From the NCBI RefSeq assembly GCF_006159205.1, contig NZ_CP040812.1:2542001-2606000 (forward strand): DNA of 64,000 nt. Reading direction: 5' to 3'. The notes under the pieces were generated by a model. It was not told the DNA's origin and did not search any database. It worked only from the letters and a program-made list of their open reading frames with translations. The position numbers and the translations under genes were made by a program. The DNA comes from Antarcticibacterium flavum (GTDB taxonomy: Bacteria; Bacteroidota; Bacteroidia; Flavobacteriales; Flavobacteriaceae). Of this stretch, positions 32,855 to 42,238 are shown one piece after another; the stretch's first letter is position 1; every line of letters begins with the position of its first letter.

Positions 32855-34927
32855 TTACCAGATAAGCACCCGGTCCTCTGGTGCTACATACATATCATCA
32901 CCTTCCTGAATATCAAAGGCTTCATAGAAGGCTTCAATATTTTGTAAAGGCACGTACGCGCGGTACATACCGGGAGAGTGTGGATCTGTTTTTATAAGAT
33001 TTCTTAGCGCCTCATCACGCATTTTGGTACGCCATACAGTTGCCCAGGAAAGGAAGAACCGTTGCTCAGGAGTGAACCCGTCAATTTTACCTGGATTCCC
33101 GTTTTCAGCAAGATGGATTTGCAGGCCATCATAGGCAGCATTAACACCTCCAAGGTCCCCAATGTTTTCACCGAGGGTGAATTTTCCATTGATATAAACA
33201 CTGTCAAGAACTTCGATAGCATCATACTGTGCTGCCAGGGCGCCACCTAGATTTTCAAATTGCTTTAAGTCTTCCTCTGTCCACCAGTTGTTGAGGTTTC
33301 CTTCAGCATCAAATCTGGACCCGCTGTCATCAAATCCATGGGATATTTCGTGGCCTATAACGGCTCCAATCCCGCCGTAATTAACCGCTGCGTCTGCGCG
33401 ATAATCGTAAAAAGGTGGTTGCAGGATGGCTGCAGGGAATACGATCTCGTTATAACTTGGGTTGTAGTATGCGTTTACGGTTTGTGGAGGCATGAACCAT
33501 TCGGTTTTGTCTACAGGTTCTCCCAGTTTTGCCATAGTTTCCTTAACGTTCCATTTTCTGGCATTCATCATATTTTGGAAGAATGAACCTTCTTCATCAT
33601 CTGGCCCTGCGATCTCAAGGTCGCTGTAGTCTTTCCATTCATCTGGATATCCAACTTTTATGGTGGTGGTCCCCAGCTTTTCTATGGCCTTTACCTTTGT
33701 ACTGTCGCTCATCCAGGTGAGGTTATTGATCCTTACCTCAAAGGCTTTAATGATATTGGAGATCATTTCCTGTGCTTTCTCCTTAGCCTCTGGTGGGAAA
33801 TTTTCCTCTACATATAATTTACCCAAAGCTTCGCCTAAAGTTCCATTTACAGTTGCAAGTGCACGTTCTTTAAGTGGTCGCTGTTCTTTTGCTCCCTGGA
33901 GGGTCTGGCTATAAAATTCCCAGTTTGCCCTTTCAATTTCAGTAGATAAGGTTCCGGTAGAATTATTGAAGATGGTCCAGGTTAAATATGTTTTCCAGTC
34001 CTCTACCTTATTGGTGCTAAAAGTTTTTTGTAATGCCTCCATGTATTTTGGCTGCGAAACAATAACTGTGTCAATATTGGAAGCTCCTATTTCCTCAAAA
34101 TATTTGTTCCAGTCTATAGCTGATACCTGATTTTGAAGTTGAGAAACCTGCATAGGGTTGTATGTATTTCTTGCATCTCTGCGCTCTACTTTATCAAGCT
34201 GAGGCTCTGCCAGGCTGGTTTCAAATTCAAGAATGGTCTCTGCCTTTGCAGCGGCTTCTTCCCCTGACTCCCCAAGGTACTGGAGCATCCTGGTGATATG
34301 GGATTTATATTTTTCCCGAATTTCTTTTGAACTGGAATCATCTACTACATAGAAATCCCTGTCTGGCAGTCCAAGACCTGAAGGATACAGGTATGCCGCG
34401 TTTGAATTGCTGTCCTTGGCATCTGCACGCACGCTAAATGCAAAGAAACCTGCCCCGCCATATTGCTGCATTTCTGTAAGGAAATTCTGCAGGTCTTCTT
34501 TGTTTTCAATTGCCTTTACCTTGTCCAGGTAAGGCTTTAGTGGCTCTATACCTTTCTCATTCCTGGATACCGTATCCATAATGCTTTGGTATAGAAAAAC
34601 TGCTTTAGCCTGGTCACTTGAGGCATCCAGATCTTTATTAGTGGATGCTTTCTCCAGCAGGGCCAAAGCCTGGGCATCTGTATTCTTTCTTAATTCGTGG
34701 AAGCTCCCCCAGGTGGTATACTCGTCCGGGATCTCTGTGGAATCTACCCATACCCCGTTTACATACCTAAAGAAATCGTTTCTTGGGCTTACGGTTGTAT
34801 CCATATAAGCCAGGTTGATCCCTCGTGGTTCCTGCTCTGCATTCGCTTTCCTGTCATCATTGTTACAGCCGCTCAATACGGCTGCCCCAATAGCTGAAAG
34901 GAACATTACTTTGGTTAATCTTTTCAT
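32855..34927 (-). CDS. pepO: M13 family zinc endopeptidase, lipoprotein (neprilysin/PepO-like)
   Basis: A 690-residue gluzincin. Zinc ligands are H526 and H530 in HEISH with catalytic E527, and E587 followed by D591 in ENIGDLGG. The N-terminus MKRLTKVMFLSAIGAAVLSGC is a lipoprotein signal (Cys21) followed by NNDDRK, so the enzyme is probably anchored in the outer membrane. The two-lobed M13 architecture and total length are normal. It degrades peptides of limited length. It is transcribed alone and ended by a strong terminator. Confidence 0.93.
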   Translation of the reverse strand: MKRLTKVMFLSAIGAAVLSGCNNDDRKANAEQEPRGINLAYMDTTVSPRNDFFRYVNGVWVDSTEIPDEYTTWGSFHELRKNTDAQALALLEKASTNKDLDASSDQAKAVFLYQSIMDTVSRNEKGIEPLKPYLDKVKAIENKEDLQNFLTEMQQYGGAGFFAFSVRADAKDSNSNAAYLYPSGLGLPDRDFYVVDDSSSKEIREKYKSHITRMLQYLGESGEEAAAKAETILEFETSLAEPQLDKVERRDARNTYNPMQVSQLQNQVSAIDWNKYFEEIGASNIDTVIVSQPKYMEALQKTFSTNKVEDWKTYLTWTIFNNSTGTLSTEIERANWEFYSQTLQGAKEQRPLKERALATVNGTLGEALGKLYVEENFPPEAKEKAQEMISNIIKAFEVRINNLTWMSDSTKVKAIEKLGTTTIKVGYPDEWKDYSDLEIAGPDDEEGSFFQNMMNARKWNVKETMAKLGEPVDKTEWFMPPQTVNAYYNPSYNEIVFPAAILQPPFYDYRADAAVNYGGIGAVIGHEISHGFDDSGSRFDAEGNLNNWWTEEDLKQFENLGGALAAQYDAIEVLDSVYINGKFTLGENIGDLGGVNAAYDGLQIHLAENGNPGKIDGFTPEQRFFLSWATVWRTKMRDEALRNLIKTDPHSPGMYRAYVPLQNIEAFYEAFDIQEGDDMYVAPEDRVLIW

Positions 34928-35050
34928 TCTAATTACCTGATTAAAAATTTACGCGCTAAAGTACTAAAAAGAAGCATATTAAAAACTCTTACAAAAGAGA
35001 ACCATTTTTCTGATAAAATGTGGAGGCCAATGAAGGATTCGGCTAATGGA

Positions 35051-35572
35051 TTATTGCCTGAGGTCTTCTATAAGAGCCCGGTCAAAGTCTCTCTTCAGTT
35101 CAGTTACTTCTTCAACATTTTCATTTGGAATGGCTATAGAAAGGACGTAATGCTTGATCTTCCATCCTTCAGCAGTATTTTCCAGAACTCCGGAGCCCCT
35201 GCATATTCCCATTTGGGTATCTAGAAGTTCATCAAACCAGGCGATATCCCCTTCCGCAGAAAAATAAATATTCCTTTCAAGTGCACTGAAACTCCAGGCT
35301 GTTCCCCTGTCAAAATATGGTTTTGCAAATGACCGGAATTCCTCGTTTTGCCAGTTCTCAGTTGCATCGGTGCCAATGAAAACGCCATCCCCTGCCATAA
35401 GATTAAAATATCCCTCATAATTGGCCTGGCCGGCTGCGGCGTGCCAGTCGTTTAGCAGCAGGTTGATAGAATCCTTAGCGCTTTCAGGATCAATTGTCTC
35501 AATGTTTGTTTGAGCTTTAAATTCGCAGCCTGTAATCGTTAATAGTAGAAGAAGTACTCGAATTGTTTTCAT
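35051..35572 (-). CDS. SnoaL/NTF2-like (DUF4440) lipoprotein
   Basis: A 173-residue protein with a lipoprotein signal (TITGC, Cys16) and an NTF2-like cone fold sequence: an N-terminal helix with LLNDWHAAAGQANYEGYF, the GVFIGTDATENW strand and WKIKHYVLSIAI near the end. Such proteins are often scaffolds or small-molecule-binding proteins; no catalytic residues are certain. Its start is three bases after the stop of the upstream lipoprotein gene, so both form an operon. Confidence 0.8.
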   Translation of the reverse strand: MKTIRVLLLLLTITGCEFKAQTNIETIDPESAKDSINLLLNDWHAAAGQANYEGYFNLMAGDGVFIGTDATENWQNEEFRSFAKPYFDRGTAWSFSALERNIYFSAEGDIAWFDELLDTQMGICRGSGVLENTAEGWKIKHYVLSIAIPNENVEEVTELKRDFDRALIEDLRQ

Positions 35573-35575
35573 GAG

Positions 35576-36190
35576 CTAGAGACTTGTAACAGTATCCTGG
35601 ATAGTGCCTGCCCCAATACCTGTGGGAGGCAGGATTTGGCGTGGAAGGGAGAGTGTGTCCTCCTCTGGCTGGAAGTCATCCAGCTCTTTTTCAAAGTCCT
35701 CCAGGGTTTTAAGGAAAAGTTCATTGATCTGTAACTTGAAATTATTAAAATCTACCGGAAGTTCCTCTGCCGTGGCCTTAATGGCTTCTGGCCTGTCGCT
35801 TCTTCTTTTGGCCATATGTTCCAAAACTTTGGCTTTCGTATAGAGGACAGTTACCCTGGTTTGTATGGAATTGGTCTTTAAACTATCTGGTACGCTTTGC
35901 CTGAGATTTTCCATTATTTCTGCAATAGGGGTGGCATTTGAGATTACATCATTCACGGTGTAGTTGTCAAAATTCTCGATCTCACTTTGAGCTGTTAAGT
36001 AGGCGAGCCAGTTCATGGTTATTTCCCTGGCTTCTGGCTGCAGTACCACTTCCTCATTGGGTACATTAAGGTTGCGCTGGTAAATAGTGGTGTCTATTTC
36101 TTCTTTTGCATTGCCTTCCTGGTCACTATCTCCCTGGTTGCCACAGCTGCTAACTAAAAATAAAAAAACTAATAAGAATAAAATCTTCAT
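35576..36190 (-). CDS. Lipoprotein of unknown function
   Basis: The longest frame starts at 36319, but the residues before position 44 are a poor start and the ATG at 36190 opens directly on a lipoprotein signal (MKILFLLVFLFLVSSC, Cys16), so this start is chosen and gives 204 residues. After an acidic linker (NQGDSDQEGNAKEEID) a helical domain follows with many Glu, Lys and Leu (about residues 55-190). No family recognised. It is the first gene of a two-gene operon with the SnoaL-like lipoprotein and diverges from the threonine dehydrogenase gene. Confidence 0.7.
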   Translation of the reverse strand: MKILFLLVFLFLVSSCGNQGDSDQEGNAKEEIDTTIYQRNLNVPNEEVVLQPEAREITMNWLAYLTAQSEIENFDNYTVNDVISNATPIAEIMENLRQSVPDSLKTNSIQTRVTVLYTKAKVLEHMAKRRSDRPEAIKATAEELPVDFNNFKLQINELFLKTLEDFEKELDDFQPEEDTLSLPRQILPPTGIGAGTIQDTVTSL

Positions 36191-36303
36191 ACCTGGATCT
36201 AAGAGAACAAAGTTAATCAAAACCTTTTTCCAATCCAGCAAAAATAGATATTGTACAATCTTCATTTTAAGTGGAATCTTTATAGGTTCTTTTGCGAAAT
36301 CAA

Positions 36304-36311
36304 TATATTTG
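36304..36311 (+). promoter_or_regulatory. -7 promoter element of the threonine dehydrogenase gene
   Basis: TATATTTG fits TAnnTTTG exactly, 18 bases before the ATG at 36330. No TTG at -33 spacing is visible. Confidence 0.5.
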
Positions 36312-36329
36312 CACAACAAAATTTAAAAA

Positions 36330-37280
36330 ATGAGTTCCAGGAAAATTTTAATTATTGGTGCTGCCGGACAAATAGGAAGTGAGCTAAGCTTGGCATTAAG
36401 GGAGAAATATGGAAAGGAGAATGTGATCACCAGCGATATCAAGGCAGGTGGTGAAGAACTTATGGGATCTGGCCCGTTTGAGATTGCAAATGCCATAGAC
36501 AGGGAGCGTATCGAAGAACTTATTGAACAACACGAGATCACAGATGTCTACCTTATGGCCGCTTTGCTAAGTGCAACAGCAGAGAGGTTACCAATGAAGG
36601 CCTGGGAACTCAATATGGAATCCCTTTTTATCATCCTGGAACTGGCCAGGGAAAAGAAAATTCAAAAAGTATTCTGGCCTTCAAGTATAGCTGTCTTTGG
36701 GCCAACTACTCCTAAGAATGATACCCCGCAAACAACCATTATGGAGCCCACAACTGTATACGGCATCTCTAAGCAAACGGGGGAACGCTGGTGTGAATGG
36801 TACTTCAGGAAACATGGAGTTGATGTGAGAAGCATACGATACCCTGGTATCATAAGTTATAAAACCCTGCCCGGCGGTGGTACGACAGATTATGCTGTGG
36901 AGATATTTCATGAAGCTATTAAAACCTCAGGATATACATCATTTTTAAGTGAAGATACAAGCCTTCCCATGATGTTTATGGACGACGCAATAAAGGCAAC
37001 AATTGATATCATGGAGGCCCCGGCAGAGAAAATAAAAGTGAGGTCCTCCTACAACCTCTCAGCAATGAGCTTTACGCCGGCCGAACTCGCTACAGAAATC
37101 AAGAAACATATTGCAGAATTCGAGATATCCTATGATCCCGATTTCAGGCAGGAGATCGCCAATTCCTGGCCGGGTAGTATAGATGACAGCGCTGCAAGAA
37201 ATGACTGGAACTGGAAACACGATTATAACCTTGAAAAACTTACCACGGCAATGCTGGAGGGGTTAAAAAGTATGGCCTAA
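36330..37280 (+). CDS. tdh: L-threonine 3-dehydrogenase, SDR (epimerase-like) type
   Basis: A 316-residue extended short-chain dehydrogenase. The NAD loop is GAAGQIG (10-16), the catalytic residues are S118/S119 region, Y144 and K148 (YGISK), and RYPGIISYKTLPGGGTTDYAVEIF (about 168-191) is the signature of the SDR-type threonine dehydrogenases known from Flavobacterium and from animals. It oxidises threonine to 2-amino-3-ketobutyrate, which KBL splits to glycine and acetyl-CoA. No kbl gene is adjacent. UDP-glucose epimerase was considered, but the signature and length favour threonine dehydrogenase. Confidence 0.88.
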   Translation: MSSRKILIIGAAGQIGSELSLALREKYGKENVITSDIKAGGEELMGSGPFEIANAIDRERIEELIEQHEITDVYLMAALLSATAERLPMKAWELNMESLFIILELAREKKIQKVFWPSSIAVFGPTTPKNDTPQTTIMEPTTVYGISKQTGERWCEWYFRKHGVDVRSIRYPGIISYKTLPGGGTTDYAVEIFHEAIKTSGYTSFLSEDTSLPMMFMDDAIKATIDIMEAPAEKIKVRSSYNLSAMSFTPAELATEIKKHIAEFEISYDPDFRQEIANSWPGSIDDSAARNDWNWKHDYNLEKLTTAMLEGLKSMA

Positions 37281-37334
37281 CCCTTCGGGCTGCTCAAAGC
37301 CATAATTTCTCAATAACCGGAAATTTTAACCCAC

Positions 37335-37361
37335 AAAAAAACCCGCTTTAAAAGCGGGTTT
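37335..37361. terminator. Bidirectional terminator between tdh and cold-shock gene
   Basis: Stem AAACCCGCTTT/AAAGCGGGTTT with a short A loop and flanking A/T runs on both sides. It separates two convergent genes and works in either direction. Confidence 0.85.
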
Positions 37362-37396
37362 CTATGTTAGGTTGCGATTTAAAATATAAAAATATA

Positions 37397-37594
37397 TTAA
37401 TCGTTGATCACACGCACTTGTGCTGCGGTTAATCCTTTTCTTCCTTCTTCTTCAACGTACTCAACTTTGTCACCTTCGTTCAAAGTCTCACCATTAAGAC
37501 CTGTAACGTGAACGAAAATGTCTCTTCCTGTTTCGTCGTTTGTAATGAATCCATAACCTTTAGACTCATTGAAAAATTTAACTGTACCTTCCAT
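37397..37594 (-). CDS. Cold-shock-domain protein (CspA family)
   Basis: A 65-residue single cold-shock domain. RNP1 is KGYGFI (residues 12-17) and RNP2 is IFVHV (26-30), which bind single-stranded RNA and DNA and melt mRNA structure. The 5' region upstream of ATG is AT-rich with a long A run before the start, and a TAAGTTTG box lies 30 bases upstream. It is a single gene followed by the shared terminator with tdh. Whether it is cold-induced cannot be told. Confidence 0.95.
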   Translation of the reverse strand: MEGTVKFFNESKGYGFITNDETGRDIFVHVTGLNGETLNEGDKVEYVEEEGRKGLTAAQVRVIND

Positions 37595-37623
37595 TGTAAA
37601 AAAAATAAATAATTAATAAAGCA

Positions 37624-37631
37624 CAAACTTA
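37624..37631 (-). promoter_or_regulatory. -7 promoter element of cold-shock gene
   Basis: TAAGTTTG on the minus strand fits TAnnTTTG, giving a leader of roughly 24 bases before the ATG at 37594. Confidence 0.45.
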
Positions 37632-37696
37632 CATATTTTTATTTATCAGTATTAGTTAAATTAAAATTCTTTTTAACGTTATTGATTATTAGCTAG

Positions 37697-37948
37697 TTAA
37701 TCAAATCTTTTATCCCTTCCTTCTTCCTTCATTTTCTTTATGTTTTTATCAGATAGGGTATAATCTTCAAGTCTTTTTCCTTTCCATCTTACATATAAAA
37801 AGATAGGCATAAGTATAAATGCGCTGGCTAGAACTGCAAGTCCAATAATGCGGTCACCAAGTACCACATCCTCATTTATCCTGTAATAGAATCCTGTACC
37901 AATAGCCAGGATTATAAGAACTGTCAATATTTTTAGGAAGTTCATCAT
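37697..37948 (-). CDS. Small two-helix membrane protein of unknown function
   Basis: An 83-residue protein with two membrane helices (about residues 5-22 and 32-53) and a charged cytosolic tail rich in Lys and Glu (KNIKKMKEEGRDKRFD). No family recognised. It starts two bases after the stop of the ClC gene, so it is probably cotranscribed with it. Confidence 0.7.
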   Translation of the reverse strand: MMNFLKILTVLIILAIGTGFYYRINEDVVLGDRIIGLAVLASAFILMPIFLYVRWKGKRLEDYTLSDKNIKKMKEEGRDKRFD

Positions 37949-37950
37949 AA

Positions 37951-39740
37951 TTAAACTGTTACTTCAATTAGTTTTTGCCTGTAGGCGGTCAATAATTTAG
38001 ACTTTGAAATAAAGCCAATATATTTTCCTTCATCCACTACCGGAAGGTTCCACGCGTCACTCTCCTGAAATTTTTTCATAATGGTTTTTGTTGAATCCTT
38101 ATTTATATCTATTATATCTGGTGCAACCTGCATAAGTTCCCTCACCTTTATTTCATCATAAAGTTCCCTGTTGAACATAACTGGCCGAACATCATCCAGG
38201 AGGATAATGCCCAAAAATTGTTCCTTTTCATCAATAACAGGGAAAAGGCTTCGGGAGGATTTTATTACCCCTTTATGCACTATGTCTCCCAGGGTCTCAT
38301 CAACTTTCACCGCGACGAAATTGGTTTCAAGTACCTGTCTTATGTCCAGGAGGGTAAGTACAGCCTGGTCTTTATTGTGAGTAATTAACTCCCCGCGGGC
38401 TGCCAAATCCAAAGTATAAACAGAATGTTGCTGGAACTGTGAGGTGATCATAAAGGAAATCGCCGCGGTAATCATAAGCGGTACAAATAGCTCATATCCA
38501 CTGGTGAGCTCGGCAATAAGGAAAATGGCTGTAAGGGGGCATGCATAATGCCGGCTACCAGTCCCGCCATGCCCACCATCGTGAAATTACTAACAGATAA
38601 AGGGGTTCTAAGAAATCCAAGATTATTAATAATAAGTGCAAAGCAGTGTCCCATAGCACTACCCATAAAAAGTACAGGTGCGATGATTCCTCCAACCCCC
38701 CCTGCGCCAATGGTGAGGGAGGTAGCGATGATCTTGAAGACCACCAGCCCTGCAAGCAGCCCTACAACGACCCAAATATTCTCTGTGAGATCCCCGAATA
38801 AATTATTCTGAAGGGCATACATGTAATTTTCCTGCAGCAAATTATTGATCACATCGTAACCTTCCCCGTACAAAGGTGGAATGAAAAATATAAGGGCCCC
38901 AAGGATACTTCCTCCCAACAGTAGACGGTAAAATGGTGAAGTTATCCTGCTGAAGAATCTTATGATCCTGAAATATATTTTTGTAAAATAAATAGAGCAC
39001 ATGGAGGCTATCACTCCCAGAAGAATGTAAAAAGGTACCTGGGATATTTCAAACTCATCTGATAATTGATAATTAAGAATAATTTCTGAACCTGAAAAAA
39101 AGTAGGTTGTAAGGATCGCCGAAACCGATGCCAGTAACAAAGGGATCATCGATATAAGGGTGAGATCTAGGCTAAAGATCTCTATTGCAAAAATGATCGC
39201 TGCGATGGGTGCCTTAAAAAGAGCAGACATGGCACCTGCGGCGGCGCAGCCAATAAGAAGGGTCCTTGATGCCTGGTTAAACCTGAAAAGCCGGGAAAGA
39301 TTAGAGCTTATTGCAGCTCCTGTCACTACTGTGGGGGCTTCCAGTCCTACAGATCCTCCAAAACCCACAGTTATGGGTGCCGTGAGGAGGGAGGCGTAGG
39401 TCTGGAACCTGCGCATGATCCCGCTCTTTTGTGCAATTGCCCGCAGGGTGGTAGGTATGCCACCTCCAACCTCTTTTTTGAACCCATATTTAACTATAAG
39501 TAACGTAATTGTTAAACCTACTAAAGGGAATATGAAATAAAAAGCAGCATGATAATTTGCCACAAACTCTCCTTCAAGTAAACGCTGGATGTAATGGGTG
39601 AGGTTTTTTATGGTTACCGCCACAAGGCCGGCAATGAAGCCAATAAGCGCACTAAGGAACATCAGGAATTGATGATGGGTGATATGCCTGTTCCTCCACA
39701 AGGCAAACTGTTCCAGAGATGAGGTAAAATTTAGAAACAA
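37951..39740 (-). pseudogene. ClC-type chloride channel with CBS domains, interrupted by a frameshift
   Basis: The upstream part (38490-39740) carries the ClC core: GSVGLEAPT (gating Glu), two halves of the membrane domain and GLVAGIMHAPL. The downstream part (37951-38475) has LMITAAISFMIT, then two CBS domains ending KLLTAYRQKLIE. Between them the +1 base is lacking near 38532: with one more A the sequence reads PLTAIFLIAELTSGYELFVPLMITAAIS, the usual ClC continuation, so the two frames are one gene of about 596 residues. The call of pseudogene is provisional because sequence error would give the same picture. The first codon is a TTG, the only start upstream of the conserved HITHHQF segment. 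The function is proton-coupled or passive chloride transport in the inner membrane. Confidence 0.88.
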
Positions 39741-39763
39741 GGGTTTTAAAATTTATGGTGAAG

Positions 39764-39792
39764 ATAAAAAATCCTGCCGTAAAGCAGGATCT
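39764..39792 (-). terminator. Intrinsic terminator of aspS
   Basis: Stem ATCCTGC/GCAGGAT with a six-base loop, followed on the minus strand by TTTTTTATC. It lies 24 bases after the aspS stop. Confidence 0.85.
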
Positions 39793-39815
39793 TTTACATC
39801 TTATGTATCTAATAC

Positions 39816-41582
39816 TTATTGCTTCACAGGCTTTTCAATCTTAACCTGTAAATGTAATTCCTTAAGTTGGGCTTCATCAAGTTTTGCAGGGGCATCAATC
39901 ATGACATCCCGGCCATTGTTGTTTTTTGGAAAAGCAATATAATCCCTTATTGTTTCCTGCCCTCCAAGAATAGCCACCAGCCTGTCGAAACCAAAAGCGA
40001 TCCCACCGTGTGGAGGAGCGCCATACTCAAAAGCATTCATTAGGAATCCAAATTGTTCTTTTGCTTCCTCCTGGGTGAAACCAAGATAATCAAACATCAT
40101 AGCCTGGGTTGCCTTGTCGTGTATCCTTATGGACCCACCTCCAATTTCATTTCCGTTGAGCACCAGGTCATAGGCATTGGCCCGTACTTTACCCGGTTCT
40201 GTAGCCAGTAGTTTTATATCTTCAGGTTTTGGAGAAGTAAAGGGGTGGTGCATCGCGTGATAGCGTTCTGTTTCCTCATCCCATTCCAGTAGCGGGAAAT
40301 CTACTACCCAAAGGGGAGCAAAAATATTTGGGTCTCTTAAGCCCAATTCAGTTGCCAAATACATTCTTAAGGCACTTAACTGTGTCCTTGTCTTTTGGGT
40401 ATCTCCTGCCATGACCAGGATGAGGTCACCGGGTTTTGCACCTGTGGTTTGCGCCCATCCAAGAAGATCTTCAGCTGAATAGAATTTATCTACAGATGAT
40501 TTTACAGTTCCATCTTCATTATATTTTGCCCAAACAAGTCCGTTTGCGCCAATCTGCGGGCGTTTTACCCAATCTATCAATTTATCTATTTCCTTGCGGG
40601 TATATGAGGCAGCACCGGGTACAGCAATACCTACGATAAGTTCCTGCTGGTCAAAAACATTAAATCCTTTATCCTTCACCTGGGTGGTAAGCTCTGCAAA
40701 CTCCATCCCAAACCGAATGTCTGGTTTATCATTACCATATTTTTGCATGGCATCATCATAGGTCATTCGTGGGAAATCTTCCAAGTCCACTCCTTTAATT
40801 TGCTTAAGGAGGTGCCTGGTCAATCCTTCAAAGGTATTCAGGATGTCTTCCTGTTCCACAAAAGCCATTTCACAGTCTATCTGGGTGAATTCCGGCTGCC
40901 GGTCTGCACGCAGGTCTTCATCACGAAAACATTTTACGATTTGGAAATATTTATCCATTCCTCCTACCATAAGAAGCTGCTTAAAAGTTTGAGGCGACTG
41001 TGGAAGTGCATAGAATTGCCCTTCATTCATCCTGCTTGGAACCACGAAATCCCTTGCACCCTCTGGAGTGGACTTAATAAGATAAGGAGTCTCCACTTCG
41101 ACAAAACCTTCAGCAGAAAGATAATTCCTAACTTCCATTCCTACTTTATGGCGAAACAGAAGACTTTCCTTTACAGGGTTTCTTCGAATGTCCAGGTAAC
41201 GGTATTTCATTCTTAATTCCTCGCCTCCATCAGTCTCATTTTCTATAGTAAATGGGGGAGTTAGTGAGGGGTTCAGCAGGGTAAATTCTGAAACCAGGAT
41301 CTCCACATCGCCCGTTGGCATTTGCGGATTTTTAGATTCCCTCTCTATCACCTTTCCTTTAACCTGAATGACAAATTCCCTGCCCAGCTCTGCCGCTTCT
41401 TTCATCATTGCAGCCGGCGTGCGCTCTTCATCAAAAATAAGCTGGGTAACGCCATACCTGTCCCGCAGGTCTACCCAAATCATAAATCCCTTGTTACGTA
41501 TTTTTTGCACCCACCCGGCAAGAGTGATCTCTTTTCCTATATGAGATGCTCTTAGCTCTCCACAGTTATGACTTCTGTACAT
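39816..41582 (-). CDS. aspS: Aspartyl-tRNA synthetase
   Basis: A class II synthetase of 588 residues from the ATG at 41582. The longest frame begins with TTG at 41597, but [11 protein letters not shown] is the usual AspRS start, so the ATG is chosen. The N-terminal OB-fold binds the anticodon, motif 2 is [16 protein letters not shown] and motif 3 is [12 protein letters not shown], with the bacterial GAD insertion between (including the KGFNVFD segment). It charges tRNA-Asp with aspartate in the cytosol. A TACTTTTG box lies about 28 bases upstream. Confidence 0.97.
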   Translation of the reverse strand: MYRSHNCGELRASHIGKEITLAGWVQKIRNKGFMIWVDLRDRYGVTQLIFDEERTPAAMMKEAAELGREFVIQVKGKVIERESKNPQMPTGDVEILVSEFTLLNPSLTPPFTIENETDGGEELRMKYRYLDIRRNPVKESLLFRHKVGMEVRNYLSAEGFVEVETPYLIKSTPEGARDFVVPSRMNEGQFYALPQSPQTFKQLLMVGGMDKYFQIVKCFRDEDLRADRQPEFTQIDCEMAFVEQEDILNTFEGLTRHLLKQIKGVDLEDFPRMTYDDAMQKYGNDKPDIRFGMEFAELTTQVKDKGFNVFDQQELIVGIAVPGAASYTRKEIDKLIDWVKRPQIGANGLVWAKYNEDGTVKSSVDKFYSAEDLLGWAQTTGAKPGDLILVMAGDTQKTRTQLSALRMYLATELGLRDPNIFAPLWVVDFPLLEWDEETERYHAMHHPFTSPKPEDIKLLATEPGKVRANAYDLVLNGNEIGGGSIRIHDKATQAMMFDYLGFTQEEAKEQFGFLMNAFEYGAPPHGGIAFGFDRLVAILGGQETIRDYIAFPKNNNGRDVMIDAPAKLDEAQLKELHLQVKIEKPVKQ

Positions 41583-41609
41583 ATGATTTTCATTCAAATT
41601 TTAAAAGAG

Positions 41610-41617
41610 CAAAAGTA
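41610..41617 (-). promoter_or_regulatory. -7 promoter element of aspS
   Basis: TACTTTTG on the minus strand fits TAnnTTTG; it ends 27 bases before the ATG at 41582. Confidence 0.4.
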
Positions 41618-41723
41618 AGAAGATAGAGTGGTTTCTAATGTTTTTAGGCTTTAAAAATTAAAATTTTGGTTGTTCTAAGCTTAACATATCTAATCCCAAT
41701 GTTAACTTAATGTTATGTAATCA

Positions 41724-41753
41724 TTGCTTTAATGTAAATATTTTGTATATTTG
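41724..41753 (+). promoter_or_regulatory. Promoter of the YwqK-like gene
   Basis: TTG (41724-41726), exactly 19 bases, then TATATTTG (41746-41753). It is an ideal Bacteroidota promoter, 25 bases before the ATG at 41779. Confidence 0.72.
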
Positions 41754-41778
41754 AGATAATCTCCCAAAAAATAGAGCT

Positions 41779-42141
41779 ATGAAGATATTTAGATGTTTAC
41801 TTGTATTCGCAGTATTTGCATTTTTTACAAATTCAAATGCCCAGGAAAAACCACCGGTTTTTGAGGAACATGGAGAATTAATTAAAGGAACTTTTTATTA
41901 TGAAGATGGAAGTGTTAGACAGGAAGGTACGTACAAGGACGGAAAGCTCCACGGGAAATGGATTTCTTATGGACAGGACGGTAAAAAGAATGCCCTTGCG
42001 GAATATGCCGAAGGACAAAAGACCGGGAAGTGGTTTTTTTGGTCTAATGGCGATGTTTTAAATGAGGTAGATTACAGTGAAAACAGGATTGCTGAAGTAA
42101 AGGTTTATAAGAATACCGGAGAGCGATTAACGGTAAATTAA
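41779..42141 (+). CDS. Exported MORN-like (YwqK family) repeat protein
   Basis: A 120-residue protein with a signal peptide (about 1-21, cleaved before QEKPP) and three to four repeats of the form GxYxDGKLHGKWxxY, as in EGTYKDGKLHGKWISYGQDG and AEGQKTGKWFFWSNGD. Databases name the family YwqK antitoxin, but no toxin gene is beside it and the signal peptide argues against a cytosolic antitoxin; it is better described as an exported repeat protein of unknown function. Confidence 0.82.
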   Translation: MKIFRCLLVFAVFAFFTNSNAQEKPPVFEEHGELIKGTFYYEDGSVRQEGTYKDGKLHGKWISYGQDGKKNALAEYAEGQKTGKWFFWSNGDVLNEVDYSENRIAEVKVYKNTGERLTVN

Positions 42142-42163
42142 GGCAGACTATATAAATTATATC

Positions 42164-42200
42164 AACCCGGAGCATTTGAAACGCTCCGGGTTTTCTGTTT
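42164..42200 (+). terminator. Intrinsic terminator after the YwqK-like gene
   Basis: Perfect 10-bp stem AACCCGGAGC/GCTCCGGGTT with a nine-base loop and a following T-rich stretch. Confidence 0.85.
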
Positions 42201-42238
42201 TTAGGATTTTGGCTATCTTGACCAAGTTCAATGTTTAT

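Noticed and set aside
41779-42141. Toxin-antitoxin system
   Set aside because: The YwqK-like protein has a signal peptide and no toxin gene next to it.
42176-42238. TTG start of the LRR protein
   Set aside because: It lies inside the terminator stem of the previous gene; the ATG at 42239 opens a proper signal peptide.
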